A DNA stretch of 64,000 bases, taken from Luidia sarsii (Eukaryota; Echinodermata; Asteroidea; Paxillosida; Luidiidae). Location: the NCBI GenBank assembly GCA_949987565.1, contig OX465110.1:17710394-17774393 (forward strand), in the 5' to 3' direction. Shown here in pieces: positions 24,401 through 29,628 of this stretch. The notes below the pieces were generated by a model. It searched no databases and had not been told where the DNA came from. It was given only the letters and a program-made list of their open reading frames with translations. A program made the position numbers and the translations under genes. Within the stretch, counting starts at the first letter, position 1. The number at the start of each line of letters is the position of its first letter.

Positions 24401-27400
24401 TGCGAGATTCACGGCAGGGTGCAGACGCCCTTCAGTTTTTAAGATTTTAACGGATAAAAATGAGCAGTTTGAAATACCTGTTTGACATAAACAAAATAAT
24501 GATAATAATAATAATAAATCATGGCATTTCCGGAAATCTGGAAATTTCCGGAAATCTGGAAATTTCCGGAAATCTGGAAATTTCTGGATATCTGGAAATT
24601 TCCGGAAGTCTTACATCCCTGCAATGTTTGGTTTCACAAAAATATTGGTTTCACAGATTCACAACTTCAAACAGGAAAATCTAAAGATGAAGAGTTGGGT
24701 AGTGACGGGCTTTTACCTGGAAGCTCTGCTCCGTGCTCTGCTTCTGAATTTGTGTCAAGCGTAGGCCGTGCTCTGCCTCCCTATACATAACTGTGCTCTC
24801 CTGATGACGAGAGAGAAAAACAGATCATCCCACAATAAAAAATAATCGCTTTGCGATTGAGGAGGGTCAGTTCAGTTCATTCAGATCAATTTGAATCAGT
24901 TTTTTTGTGTGGTCACTTTGCATTGATTCGGGCTAATTTAGGTAAACTCAGCGTTTGATGTCATCAATGATGTCATCCATGCTCAAACCAATCGGTGATC
25001 AGTACGCTAATGAGCGAACAGTTTGTTTTAGCAGGGACACTGTTAGGCACGACACATCGGGGCTTAAAATTTTTTGTCGGACCTTAACAGAGGTCTGGGC
25101 CTGGCGGAGTTTGCCCTCCAGGACGGAGACGCGCTCGTTGGCCTCCCGCTCCAACTCCTCCACCGTCTTGAGGAGCACGTCGTTCTGGTCCGTCAGGTCT
25201 TTGATGTAGGACTGCATGATGCGAAGCTTCTTCTGCGAGGAGATGCACGAGACAGGCGCGAGTCATTATTACAAAGAAAACAACTGGCTCTAAAAAAGAC
25301 ATCAAGGTGTTGACAAAACACTTGGGGGAAGGAAAAGGATACAACTGGCTGGGACTCATTTAAAAAAAAATAGAAGAAATTGTTTTTGAAGAAAAAAAAA
25401 AAAAAAAAAAAAAAAGGAACAACTAACTGGGAACTTGAAAATGGCAAAGAAAATTTTGACTGGACCGGGACATGAGCCAAAGACCTCTGGTTTAATGTAC
25501 ACGTACCAGGGGTGGATTTCAGAAACCCATACTATGCGTCGTAACTCAACTTTATAAATGAGTTACAGTAGTTGTGATACATTGTATGGTTTCTGTGCAC
25601 TGCTCATCAGTTGGGTTTACGGTGGGTTCGGTGGAATCGACTGCAGGGCTCTTCCCATCTGAGCTATCCAGCCCTCAGATGGCGGCCTTCCCAAATAGTC
25701 GAGTAATCTTTGCAGGGGTGGGAGGGGGGGGGGGCACCAGTCAGAAGCATTCAACCATTAACTGCCATACGGTGTATCCTGGGATCACACACAAATACCC
25801 ATTTGATGTAAACCTGCCTACAACAGCTTGGGGATTTTCGTCGCCATTTTCAACATTGATTATCTAATATTACTGAACCAAATAAGGACCTATCCTTGTT
25901 TTTAAACCAACCATTTTTTAAATTTTTGTTAAAGTTAATGCTTCAATGCTTATTAAGTTGATTTTTAACAGATACAATGAGATAGTTACTAGGGTAAGTG
26001 CAGGTTTTTTTCGACCGGGAGGGGAATTCGACCAGCTGTATACAAAAACTACACAGCTGGTCAAATGTTTGGCTTTTCTTAAAACGGTCGAATATCCCTG
26101 CTTTTACCCTAATTCTTAGTACTACTACTAGTTAGTACTGTACAATGTACAAGTTAGTTTTTCTGCTCAATGACAGAAACCATAGTTTAGATTACCAATT
26201 TGCTCACTGAAAAAATAACCAGAAATGAAACTATAGGTGATATATACAAAAATGTTGCAAACTGCTTACTGACTAAAATTACCAAAATGTAAATCTTAAA
26301 ATTTAGTAGGCCTGACGTTTCGACCCTAGCAGGACCTTTCTCAAAGGCCTCTGCCTTTTAAGTATACTCCTTTTTAAGTATACCCCTTTTTAAAACAAGT
26401 TTGTAGCTACATGTAAGTACATTGTAACTGTACAATCTGTATCATCATGGATTCATGGGCATGGGGCCCCTTAATTTTAGTTTTACATCTTTTTACTAAA
26501 TCTTTGAGAAAGATTTGATTTATTTTCTTTGCCATTTTGCCTTTGAGAAAGGTCCTGCTAGTGCTAGGATCGAAAAGTCAGGCCCTCCTAATTTTTGAAA
26601 AAAAATCATTGAGAATTTAATTTAAAGCCCCTACACAACATTGGTCGAGGTCAAAGAATAGCATCCATACATTGTCTAATCCAACATACGCATGAAATAG
26701 CACACCTGTGAAAATTTCAGCTCAATCCGCCAACCGAGACTCGAGAAAAACGTGAAAACCGCTTCATTTGTTTTGCGAAAATGCAGCATTCAACACCATA
26801 CTGTTCCAAAAACTGAAAAAGTTTAGATCTCGGTGAGACGTAAACTATTTCTTTTAATTTTACTCATTTCTCTTTACTCATTTTACTTTAGGCAGAAATA
26901 TTTCAGTGAAAGACTGAGAGGTTTCTACTATAATAATAACCATGGAGGTAACCATCTTCAAACTGTATAACTATAAGTTTCATGTAAATCTGTGAACATT
27001 TGCGTTCTGTTTTCGATCTTACCAATGTTGTGCAGGGGCTTAGTTTAAGTTTAAGTCAGTGAGCATTTGTTTTATTTTATTTTTTATTTCATTCATCAAT
27101 TTAATTTCAACTTTTACCTTGGCCGTCCCTTCGTGGCCGTCATCCTCCACCTCCAGTTTGGCCAGTCGGCTGTGGTAAAGCTCCCTGAATTCGCTCATCA
27201 GTCCCTGCATGGACTCGCTGCCAGCCCCGGCCGTCCCGCAGCTGGCGTTGCTGTCCCGCGAGCTGCTACCGGGGACGAACGCACCGTGTGCGGCCTGGCC
27301 CCTCCCCGCGGGGCCAGCGGAGCGCACGTCCGGCGTCGAGGCGCTGAAATTCACGCCGGCCTCGTTCTGATCACGTCTCTCGACGCCGGCGATCCTGCCC

Positions 27401-27432
27401 GGGCTGCTGCTCCGGTACTCAAAATCCGTCAT
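388..27432 (-). CDS. Large coiled-coil protein gene, 24 exons seen, 3' end outside window
   Basis: Twenty-four minus-strand exons join in phase 0 to give 997 residues. The start is the ATG at 27432; codons in the same frame upstream include only a GTG, not an ATG. The first 105 residues are Ser/Gly/Ala-rich and end in a short helix ([17 protein letters not shown]). The rest is almost all heptad-rich helix with Glu, Gln, Lys and Leu. A module with the pattern hydrophobic-x-x-R-(D/E)-(D/E)-x-(I/M)-x-x-(L/M) recurs, often at exon starts ([55 protein letters not shown]). No membrane segment or catalytic motif is seen. I do not recognise the family with certainty; a centrosome-, cilium- or sperm-tail-type coiled-coil protein such as a PMFBP1-like one is a guess. 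The reading frame is open at the window edge, and extra exons in the 5.2-kb intron 5 cannot be excluded because every phase is 0. Confidence 0.85.
637..690 (-). repeat. Copy of dispersed hairpin motif (family F)
   Basis: The core AGAAAGGTCCTGCTAGGATC followed by GAAAACGTCAGGCC is the same motif found at about 15 other places in the window. Confidence 0.7.
861..944 (-). CDS. Coiled-coil gene exon 23
   Basis: This exon has 28 codons, [20 protein letters not shown] to EKTTE. The acceptor is TCGCAG and the donor GTAGGT. Confidence 0.85.
1372..1455 (-). CDS. Coiled-coil gene exon 22
   Basis: This exon has 28 codons, [20 protein letters not shown] to DFLAK. The acceptor is TGATTAG and the donor GTGAGA. 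Confidence 0.85.
1678..2015 (-). repeat. SINE family A copy
   Basis: The copy is read on the minus strand with A-box-like TAGCTCAGGTG and B-box-like GGTTCGAATCC, followed by a T-rich tail at its low-coordinate end. The distal block ATCTCCAGGGATCACGCC is duplicated in tandem (about 1862 and 1932). It lies in intron 21. Confidence 0.75.
2131..2214 (-). CDS. Coiled-coil gene exon 21
   Basis: This exon has 28 codons, [20 protein letters not shown] to SLQQN. The acceptor is TTTCCAG and the donor GTGAGT. Confidence 0.85.
2386..2945. repeat. CCCTCC/CTTCC-rich low-complexity tract
   Basis: An almost pure pyrimidine tract on the plus strand surrounds the partial exon copy at 2440-2514. The reading frames of 129 to 351 codons across it are low-complexity artefacts. 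Confidence 0.9.
2440..2514 (-). pseudogene. Partial duplicate of exon 20
   Basis: Seventy-five nucleotides repeat the 3' part of exon 20 with its GTAGGT donor. They would encode [20 protein letters not shown] and then GARDE, a near-identical but changed copy with no stop. The 5' part and the acceptor are missing: purine-rich DNA precedes it, and the only AG (GTCAG) would give a 73-nt exon out of phase. It is probably an unspliced exon relic within the CCCTCC tract. Confidence 0.7.
2950..3084 (-). CDS. Coiled-coil gene exon 20
   Basis: This exon has 45 codons, [20 protein letters not shown] to HGGARDE. The second half is the [10 protein letters not shown] module, which is partly duplicated at 2440-2514. 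The acceptor is TTTGCAG and the donor GTAGGT. Confidence 0.85.
3203..3298 (-). CDS. Coiled-coil gene exon 19
   Basis: This exon has 32 codons, [20 protein letters not shown] to NLSKQ. It starts like exon 11 (VSRRD). The acceptor is GTGACAG and the donor GTCAGT. Confidence 0.85.
3535..3745 (+). repeat. SINE family B copy
   Basis: A tRNA-like head (CCAGCTCGGTGGTCCAG with B-box-like GGTTCCAATCC) is followed by a body containing AGCAGGCAATCGGCCAAAGC. Related copies are at 9010, 16105, 38760 and 50100. It lies in intron 18. Confidence 0.7.
4015..4173 (-). CDS. Coiled-coil gene exon 18
   Basis: This exon has 53 codons, [20 protein letters not shown] to DVLSVE. The acceptor is GTCACAG and the donor GTGAAG. 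A 745-bp GA-rich tract adjoins the acceptor. Confidence 0.85.
4176..4920. repeat. GAGAGA microsatellite tract
   Basis: A 745-bp purine tract of GA, GAGG and GGGA units fills most of intron 17. All reading frames in it are artefacts. Confidence 0.95.
5017..5163 (-). CDS. Coiled-coil gene exon 17 (GC donor)
   Basis: This exon has 49 codons, [20 protein letters not shown] to RRLCEE. It ends GAAGAG followed by GCGAGT, so the intron appears to be GC-AG. The nearest GT would give a 139-nt exon and break the all-phase-0 pattern. The acceptor is CTGAAG. Confidence 0.8.
5221..5402. repeat. About 38-bp tandem repeat, about five copies
   Basis: The unit contains GACTGGATTGGGATATGAAC and GGGAGACAATTT. 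It lies in intron 16. A tRNA-like segment with CCATCTGAGCTAC follows at 5403-5460. Confidence 0.85.
5736..5882 (-). CDS. Coiled-coil gene exon 16
   Basis: This exon has 49 codons, [20 protein letters not shown] to TKSQSQ. The acceptor is ACCGTAG and the donor GTAGGA. It is the same length as exons 15 and 17. Confidence 0.85.
5942..6495. repeat. About 80-bp tandem repeat, about six to seven copies
   Basis: The unit contains GTCAATCTTTGCCTGTCTGA, AGGAACCATTTTTCCTTCAT and ATTTTATAGATCGAGTGGAG. It fills most of intron 15. Confidence 0.9.
6554..6700 (-). CDS. Coiled-coil gene exon 15
   Basis: This exon has 49 codons (seven heptads), [20 protein letters not shown] to KTSEAK. It starts with the recurrent module. 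The acceptor is TCTCACAG and the donor GTGAGG. Confidence 0.9.
6780..7130. repeat. GA-rich tract
   Basis: A purine-rich microsatellite (GAGA and GGGA units) lies in intron 14. Its open frames are artefacts. Confidence 0.9.
7204..7366. mobile_element. Short TIR element, pogo/Tc1-like ends
   Basis: The element starts CAGTGGAACGTCGCTATAAC and ends with the near inverted GACGTTCCACAG, flanked by TA on both sides. This fits a non-autonomous TA-target element; related copies are at 11499 and 48713. Confidence 0.8.
7418..7660 (-). CDS. Coiled-coil gene exon 14
   Basis: This exon has 81 codons, [20 protein letters not shown] to KALTEE. It is the longest internal exon, very G+C-rich, with continuous heptads and two Cys. 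The acceptor is CCTACAG and the donor GTGAGG. Confidence 0.9.
7720..8070. repeat. About 75-bp tandem repeat, about five copies
   Basis: The unit contains TACCAGACCGAGATCAAT, TGAATGAGACTGGTGCTGTC and AATAGGGGAGGCAGGG. It lies in intron 13 after a short (GT)n run. Confidence 0.85.
8326..8665. mobile_element. Diverged copy of TIR family C
   Basis: It is bounded by TAAAGGCCCAATACAACGTT and the inverted ACTGTATAGGGCCTTTAAAG. Internal blocks such as GGGAAGATCGGAAAACATCG and CCACAGATT match the other family C copies. Confidence 0.6.
8850..8912 (-). CDS. Coiled-coil gene exon 13
   Basis: This exon has 21 codons, [19 protein letters not shown] to RK. The acceptor is AAATCAG and the donor GTACTG. Confidence 0.75.
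9010..9190 (-). repeat. SINE family B copy
   Basis: This minus-strand copy carries ACCAGCTTGGTGGTACGC and a head related to 3535-3745. It lies in intron 12. Confidence 0.65.
9605..9890. repeat. Intron segment shared with the exon 10 flank
   Basis: The block from GATCGATCGCAAGACGATGA to the exon 12 donor matches 12010-12572, which abuts the exon 10 donor. Shared words include ATCTATCCTGCCACACTAAG and TATATATATACTG. Confidence 0.8.
9891..9953 (-). CDS. Coiled-coil gene exon 12
   Basis: This exon has 21 codons, [18 protein letters not shown] to TKE. The acceptor is CTGTCAG and the donor GTATAC. It is Gln-rich helix. Confidence 0.75.
10071..10520. mobile_element. Diverged copy of TIR family E
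   Basis: Ends resemble the family E termini: ACCCGGTACAGCATAATGAG on the left and CCTCATTATGCCGTCTTAGG then TCACAA on the right. It lies in intron 11. Confidence 0.6.
11020..11110. repeat. About 40-bp tandem repeat, about 2.5 copies
   Basis: The unit contains GGCTACGTCTTTGTCTACGG and GATTGATCTTAAAACGGC. Confidence 0.8.
11390..11473 (-). CDS. Coiled-coil gene exon 11
   Basis: This exon has 28 codons, [20 protein letters not shown] to DNTLSK. The acceptor is CCGGCAG and the donor GTAGAC. It is the clearest copy of the RDD-x-I module and resembles exon 19. A TIR element begins 25 bp from its acceptor. Confidence 0.85.
11499..11725. mobile_element. Short TIR element, pogo/Tc1-like ends
   Basis: The termini are CAGTGGAACATCGCCG and the inverted GCTACGTTCCACTG with flanking TA. 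It has an internal repeat with GAACATGTCCTTTTGCTCCT. It ends 25 bp from the exon 11 acceptor. Confidence 0.8.
12010..12572. repeat. About 140-150 bp tandem repeat ending at the exon 10 donor
   Basis: About three units contain GTTACCGATCGTAA, GGGCTTTGTGAAATCCA and CTATCCTGCCACACTAAGGG. The last unit runs up to the exon 10 donor and resembles the exon 12 flank. Confidence 0.8.
12573..12647 (-). CDS. Coiled-coil gene exon 10
   Basis: This exon has 25 codons, [20 protein letters not shown] to MLKQE. The acceptor is ATTCCAG and the donor GTATGC. The intron sequence right after its donor is homologous to that after the exon 12 donor. Confidence 0.75.
12838..13085 (+). repeat. SINE family A copy, most complete
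   Basis: An upstream block (GATCCCTGGAGATATACAGC) precedes a tRNA-like head GGGCTGGATAGCTCAGATGG and a B-box-like GGGTACAAATCC. The ends of the head do not pair as an acceptor stem, so it is a tRNA-derived repeat and not a tRNA gene. Confidence 0.75.
13216..13299 (-). CDS. Coiled-coil gene exon 9
   Basis: This exon has 28 codons, [20 protein letters not shown] to RKTIEE. The acceptor is CGCACAG and the donor GTGAGA. It is near-ideal heptad helix. Confidence 0.85.
13640..13870. repeat. Degenerate tandem repeat in intron 8
   Basis: Three loosely similar units contain AGTGGATTGATCTAAGCAGC-type sequence. Nothing else is recognisable in this intron. Confidence 0.5.
14049..14111 (-). CDS. Coiled-coil gene exon 8
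   Basis: This exon has 21 codons (three heptads), [21 protein letters not shown]. The acceptor is CCCACAG and the donor GTAAAA. The 60-bp minisatellite starts 42 bp upstream of the acceptor, so the branch point must lie in or next to repeat DNA. Confidence 0.75.
14154..14813. repeat. 60-bp minisatellite, 11 near-identical units
   Basis: Exactly 11 units of 60 bp contain AATAATCAACAATTAACTGT and CCAACCCTTTGGTTCACTGC. They differ at one visible site, reading A G A G A G A G G G G in order (CAACTCA or CGACTCA). Because 60 is a multiple of three, frames stay open on both strands (284 and 273 codons). It lies in intron 7. Confidence 0.95.
14861..15105. mobile_element. Foldback element copy 1
   Basis: Imperfect inverted arms (GGTTTGCGGTGACACCATGT on the left, CACATGGTGTCACTGCAAAC on the right) enclose a spacer with CTGATGATGGTCAGAGCATA. 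Related copies are at 42235-42404 and 56230-57035. Confidence 0.75.
15250..15400 (+). repeat. SINE family A copy
   Basis: The block GTGTGATCCCTGAAAATGTA precedes the head GGGCTGAATAGCTCAGGCGG. It is truncated relative to 12838-13085. Confidence 0.7.
15610..15850 (-). repeat. SINE family A copy
   Basis: This minus-strand copy has the head GGCTGGATAGTTCAGATGG and the distal ATCTCCAGAGATCACAACCC block. It faces the copy at 15250. Confidence 0.7.
16105..16245 (+). repeat. SINE family B copy
   Basis: The head has GTAGCTCGGTGGTCCAGTG and the B-box-like GGGTTCGAACTGC, followed by AGCAGGCCATCCAGCAAAGC. Confidence 0.7.
16458..16541 (-). CDS. Coiled-coil gene exon 7
   Basis: This exon has 28 codons, [18 protein letters not shown] to AVRESE. 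The acceptor is TCCTTAG and the donor GTAACG. A 30-bp minisatellite begins about 55 bp beyond its acceptor. Confidence 0.8.
16590..17130. repeat. 30-bp minisatellite, about 18 units
   Basis: The unit contains GAGAGAGGTCCTGCTAGGAT and GGAAACCTTT. With a unit of ten codons, frames stay open on both strands (up to 195 codons). Its core equals the dispersed family F hairpin motif. It lies in intron 6. Confidence 0.95.
17635..17802 (-). CDS. Coiled-coil gene exon 6
   Basis: This exon has 56 codons (eight heptads), [20 protein letters not shown] to RREAEDE. The acceptor is GACGCAG and the donor GTGGAG, a weak donor. It lies across a 5.2-kb intron from exon 5. Confidence 0.8.
18408..18655. mobile_element. 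G+C-rich MITE with CCCCGGGG blocks
   Basis: The ends GGGGCTTTCACTGTCACACT and the inverted GTGTGAAAAGGGCTAC bracket repeated CCCCGGGG words. The termini resemble hAT-like non-autonomous elements. It lies in intron 5. Confidence 0.65.
19289..19302. promoter_or_regulatory. X-box-like RFX site
   Basis: GTTGCCACGGCAAC is a near-perfect palindrome of the RFX X-box type (inverted GTTGCC halves). It sits in a G+C-rich, repeat-poor island (about 19085-19390) inside intron 5, which also has AAGATGGCG, a YY1-type word. Confidence 0.4.
19796..20056. promoter_or_regulatory. Cluster of six AP-1-type sites
   Basis: TGACTCA or TGAGTCA occurs exactly at 19796, 19824, 19848, 19873, 19972 and 20050, plus near matches. 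Part of the cluster is an imperfect tandem duplication of about 100 bp. Confidence 0.5.
20367..20670 (+). repeat. CTAGCCC repeat family G, copy 1
   Basis: The roughly 300-bp unit starts CTCGCGCTTAAGTTTTTT, contains CCCACCGGGCTAGTAAA, and ends GCTAAGGTCGAGCCC. A second copy lies inverted at 48052-48345. Confidence 0.75.
21261..21740. mobile_element. TIR element family E
   Basis: The ends are TGTGACCCGGCACAG and the inverted CTGTGCCATGTCACA. Internal words include CACTTTTCGAGTAAACAACG and AATCTCAAAAGTGGGG. There is no transposase frame. Confidence 0.75.
22225..22530. mobile_element. Diverged family E copy
   Basis: GTGACCTATAAGATGGCGCA followed by TCTTCGAGTAAATGGCGTCG resembles the family E left end. 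The right end is unclear. Confidence 0.4.
22580..22690. repeat. Pair of family F hairpin motifs
   Basis: CCTGACGTTTCCTTCCTAGC and its inverted partner GAAAGGTCCTGCTAGGATC lie about 40 bp apart. Confidence 0.7.
22735..23010 (-). repeat. SINE family A copy next to exon 5
   Basis: This minus-strand copy has the head GGGCTGGATAGCTCAGATGG with an ATCTCCAGGGATCACGCCC distal block. It ends about 35 bp from the exon 5 donor. Confidence 0.8.
23045..23248 (-). CDS. Coiled-coil gene exon 5
   Basis: This exon has 68 codons. A Pro/Asp-rich linker ([14 protein letters not shown]) breaks the helix, then [18 protein letters not shown] follows with the recurrent RDD-x-I module. The acceptor is TTTGCAG and the donor GTAACG. 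A SINE ends about 35 bp beyond the donor. Confidence 0.85.
23375..23815. repeat. GGA/GAGG-rich tract
   Basis: A purine-rich low-complexity tract fills intron 4. The frames of 130-280 codons here are artefacts. Confidence 0.9.
23851..23982 (-). CDS. Coiled-coil gene exon 4
   Basis: This exon has 44 codons, [19 protein letters not shown] to ATNKWE. The acceptor is TTTTCAG and the donor GTACGTG. It carries a helical heptad pattern in its first half. Confidence 0.8.
24525..24608. repeat. 18-bp tandem repeat of TTTCCGGAAA words
   Basis: About five units of GGAAATTTCCGGAAATCT. A single unit is also seen near 1289-1319. Confidence 0.85.
24717..24800 (-). CDS. Coiled-coil gene exon 3
   Basis: This exon has 28 codons (four heptads), [13 protein letters not shown] to STEQSFQ. 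The acceptor is CATCAG and the donor GTAAAA. Confidence 0.8.
25083..25232 (-). CDS. Coiled-coil gene exon 2
   Basis: This exon has 50 codons, [20 protein letters not shown] to QAQTSVK, with a CGCAG acceptor and a GTCCGA donor. It is a strong amphipathic helix with heptad leucines. An alternative acceptor 3 nt downstream (CAGAAG) would drop one Lys. Confidence 0.85.
25435..25850 (-). repeat. SINE family A copy with nested insert
   Basis: The SINE is split by about 120 bp (25505-25625) of another repeat bearing GTAACTCAACTTTATAAATG and ATGGTTTCTGTGCACTGCTC. Confidence 0.65.
26300..26595. repeat. Two family F motifs in opposite orientation
   Basis: CCTGACGTTTCGACCCTAGC (near 26311) and its reverse form GAGAAAGGTCCTGCTAGTGC (near 26542) bracket about 200 bp of A+T-rich DNA. 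Confidence 0.6.
26621..27043. mobile_element. TIR element family C
   Basis: The ends are TTTAAAGCCCCTACACAACA and the inverted ACCAATGTTGTGCAGGGGCT. It lies in intron 1, 75 bp from the exon 1 donor. Confidence 0.8.
27118..27432 (-). CDS. Coiled-coil gene exon 1 (start codon)
   Basis: This exon has 105 codons, begins [12 protein letters not shown] and ends GHEGTAK before a GTAAAA donor. It is low-complexity Ser/Gly/Ala apart from a final helix. The start ATG is preceded by a run of A, giving A at -3. Confidence 0.85.
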
Positions 27433-28637
27433 TTTTTTCTTTCGACCCACCAGTCCGGTTTACAAGATCATACGACAGGCATGGCCGCTGTGGTGATAGA
27501 ACGATCTGCACCGATCGACGGGAGCTGTCGAAGACTCAAGCCTCAAGGTTTTTAAAATTGTATTGTGTTTACTTTTTTTTTGTTCACTGATGAACGGCGA
27601 CCCCGGACTCTTTTCAAAATGGATTATTTACGTGCGTACGGTTGACAGCATGCGCATTGTGGAACTCGACCGTTAGCCCACTGCACTGCACTCCACACGG
27701 ACTGCAAAGTCGACCTTTCACACATTAACGGTGTCCCGTCATAGCGCCCTCTTGCGTCGCTTGAAATGAGGTTTTCTTCCAATAGGCTGGTTCCCGTCCC
27801 CTACCTGGTCTCCAGACGTCTCACGTCTCGGAGGACGTGAGACGTCTGGAGACCACGTAGGGGACGGGAACCAGCCTACCAACGGGTGGTCGCCTTTCAT
27901 CTCCATGGAAACACATCTTCACAAGTCAGAGTGCCGTTTCCAGTATTGTCAAATTCGTCTGAAACAAGACAGTGACGTCAAATTCTGAAGAAAAAAATAT
28001 ATCAAGGCCTGAAATTGGGAGGAAAAGTTAACGCCAATTAGTCATTCAGAAATATGCCAAAAACACCTTAAAATTTAGTGGGCCTGACGTTTCGATCCCA
28101 GCAGGACCTTTCTCAAAGGCAGAGATAAAAAAAAAACCATTGAAAGGGTGGCGCTGTTCTGTTCATAAAATATTGATAAACTTAGATCAGTTAGAGGTCA
28201 TCTCAGTCTTTCTGTTTCATTTGAACTTCGAAAGCCGAAGTAAACGTGAAAATCCTTCTCCTTTTTGCAGTCAGTGTGTTGCCCTTGAAAATAAATAAAT
28301 AAAGACAGCAGGTCAGGGAGAAGATAGAGATAATTACCGACGACATTGAGAACGAAGACATGATAATGACAGCGGGACTCAATGTCCGAAGCACTACAGT
28401 ATGGTGGCCCCGAAGGGTCATTAATATTCACGTCTTTTTTTTTTTTTGGCGACTGGTTCCCTTCAGGGCCACCATACTACAGGGCCACTATCATCATGTG
28501 CACAGAGCAAAGATAATTGCGCCCTTTCTCAAGGTGTTCGCACGCTTGGTTGGTCCCCGGTGCCTCTTTTCTTTTCCCCCCAACTCTATGTTTGCATGCG
28601 ATGCGTTCCGTACAAATCCAATGTGATTGATGCGAAA
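27433..28637. other. Upstream region of the coiled-coil gene
   Basis: About 1.2 kb holds the putative promoter, the hairpin at 27785 and a family F motif near 28075-28125. No TATA box or convincing coding exon was seen. Confidence 0.4.
27785..27876. repeat. Hairpin upstream of the coiled-coil gene
   Basis: Arms of 43 bp match at 42 positions around a 6-base loop (TCGGAG). The left arm begins GGCTGGTTCCCGTCCCC. It lies about 350 bp upstream of the start codon. Confidence 0.95.
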
Positions 28638-28853
28638 TGTGACCCGGCACAGCATAATGAGAAATAACCCCACTTTTGAGATTTGAAATATAATAATTTG
28701 AAATATAATATCCTCTAATACTTAAAATTTCCGAAAATACACAAAAAAGAAAATTGATTTGTAATCGAATTGTGAAGATACTTAAACTTCAGGCGTTGTT
28801 TACTCAAATAGTGTTTTGTTGGGATATTCCTCATGTTGTTATGCCGGGTCACA
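28638..28853. mobile_element. TIR element family E, short copy
   Basis: The ends are TGTGACCCGGCACAGCATAA and the inverted TTATGCCGGGTCACA. Confidence 0.8.
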
Positions 28854-29481
28854 AATGTTTGTGCAGGGTGATAAATTCAACAGACAGAATACTGATGTTC
28901 TCCATGCAGTGGAGCAAATGGCTGCTTCTGCATGCTGAGAAGAACAAAAAAATGAGCGCGTATAATTATGTGACGGGTTGATTTGTTAATGGACCTTTTG
29001 TTAATTGCAAGTGACGCTAATTGCTTTCAGGAACTGTTCGAGGGTGAGCATTAATTTTTGACAGGGGGGGGAATGGGGTTTGAGCAGGCACACTCGGTCT
29101 GCAGGACAAACAAGAAAATAGCGACCGAATTATAACCGACAAAAAAAGGCTCGCCACACAATCTCTCTGGCCTCACCAGCACGATTTTCCCCACCATTTG
29201 GCCTATAGACCCGTCTTCGATGACGTCACGGTGTTGTTTATCGGCCATCTTGGATTACACACATGAGCACGTCACCGCCGTTACTAAGTCAGCTGTGCAT
29301 ACAAACAACTCCACATGCACGGCGGCAAGTTTTGAACTCGTCGTATAGTTGTACTACTACTAGTACTACTACTACTACTGCTACTTTTTACTAGTATTAA
29401 TTACTAGTTGTGCCATGGAGGAATCTCTTTTTATTCCTCCGTGGTTGTACCATGGATTGGAGGTACTTGTTTTGTTGAAAG

Positions 29482-29628
29482 ATGATTCACTTTTGCGCTG
29501 TCCTTGGCTGTGGAAGCAGGGGGGATCGTGATAAGAAATATTTTTATCGTTTACCCGCTGTACTGACAAGAGAAGGTGACGCAACTCGTACACTTTCGCT
29601 AAAAAGATGGACGAAATGGTTGTCGCAG
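29482..29628 (+). CDS. THAP-type zinc-finger exon or fragment
   Basis: Forty-nine codons from ATG at 29482 read MIHFCAVLGCGSRGDRDKKY, then FYRLPAVLTREGDATRTLSL and KRWTKWLSQ. The C-x4-C start, the basic RDKKYFYRLP segment and the later W fit the N-terminal half of a THAP domain, a C2CH DNA-binding finger. The frame runs into CGCAG|GTTAAT, a possible phase-0 donor; without splicing it stops at 29662. The second half (the C-x2-H pair) is not found downstream. It may be the first exon of a gene whose later exons are lost or unrecognised, or a relic of a THAP-bearing transposon. CRE-like TGACGTCA (29221-29228) lies upstream. Confidence 0.5.
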
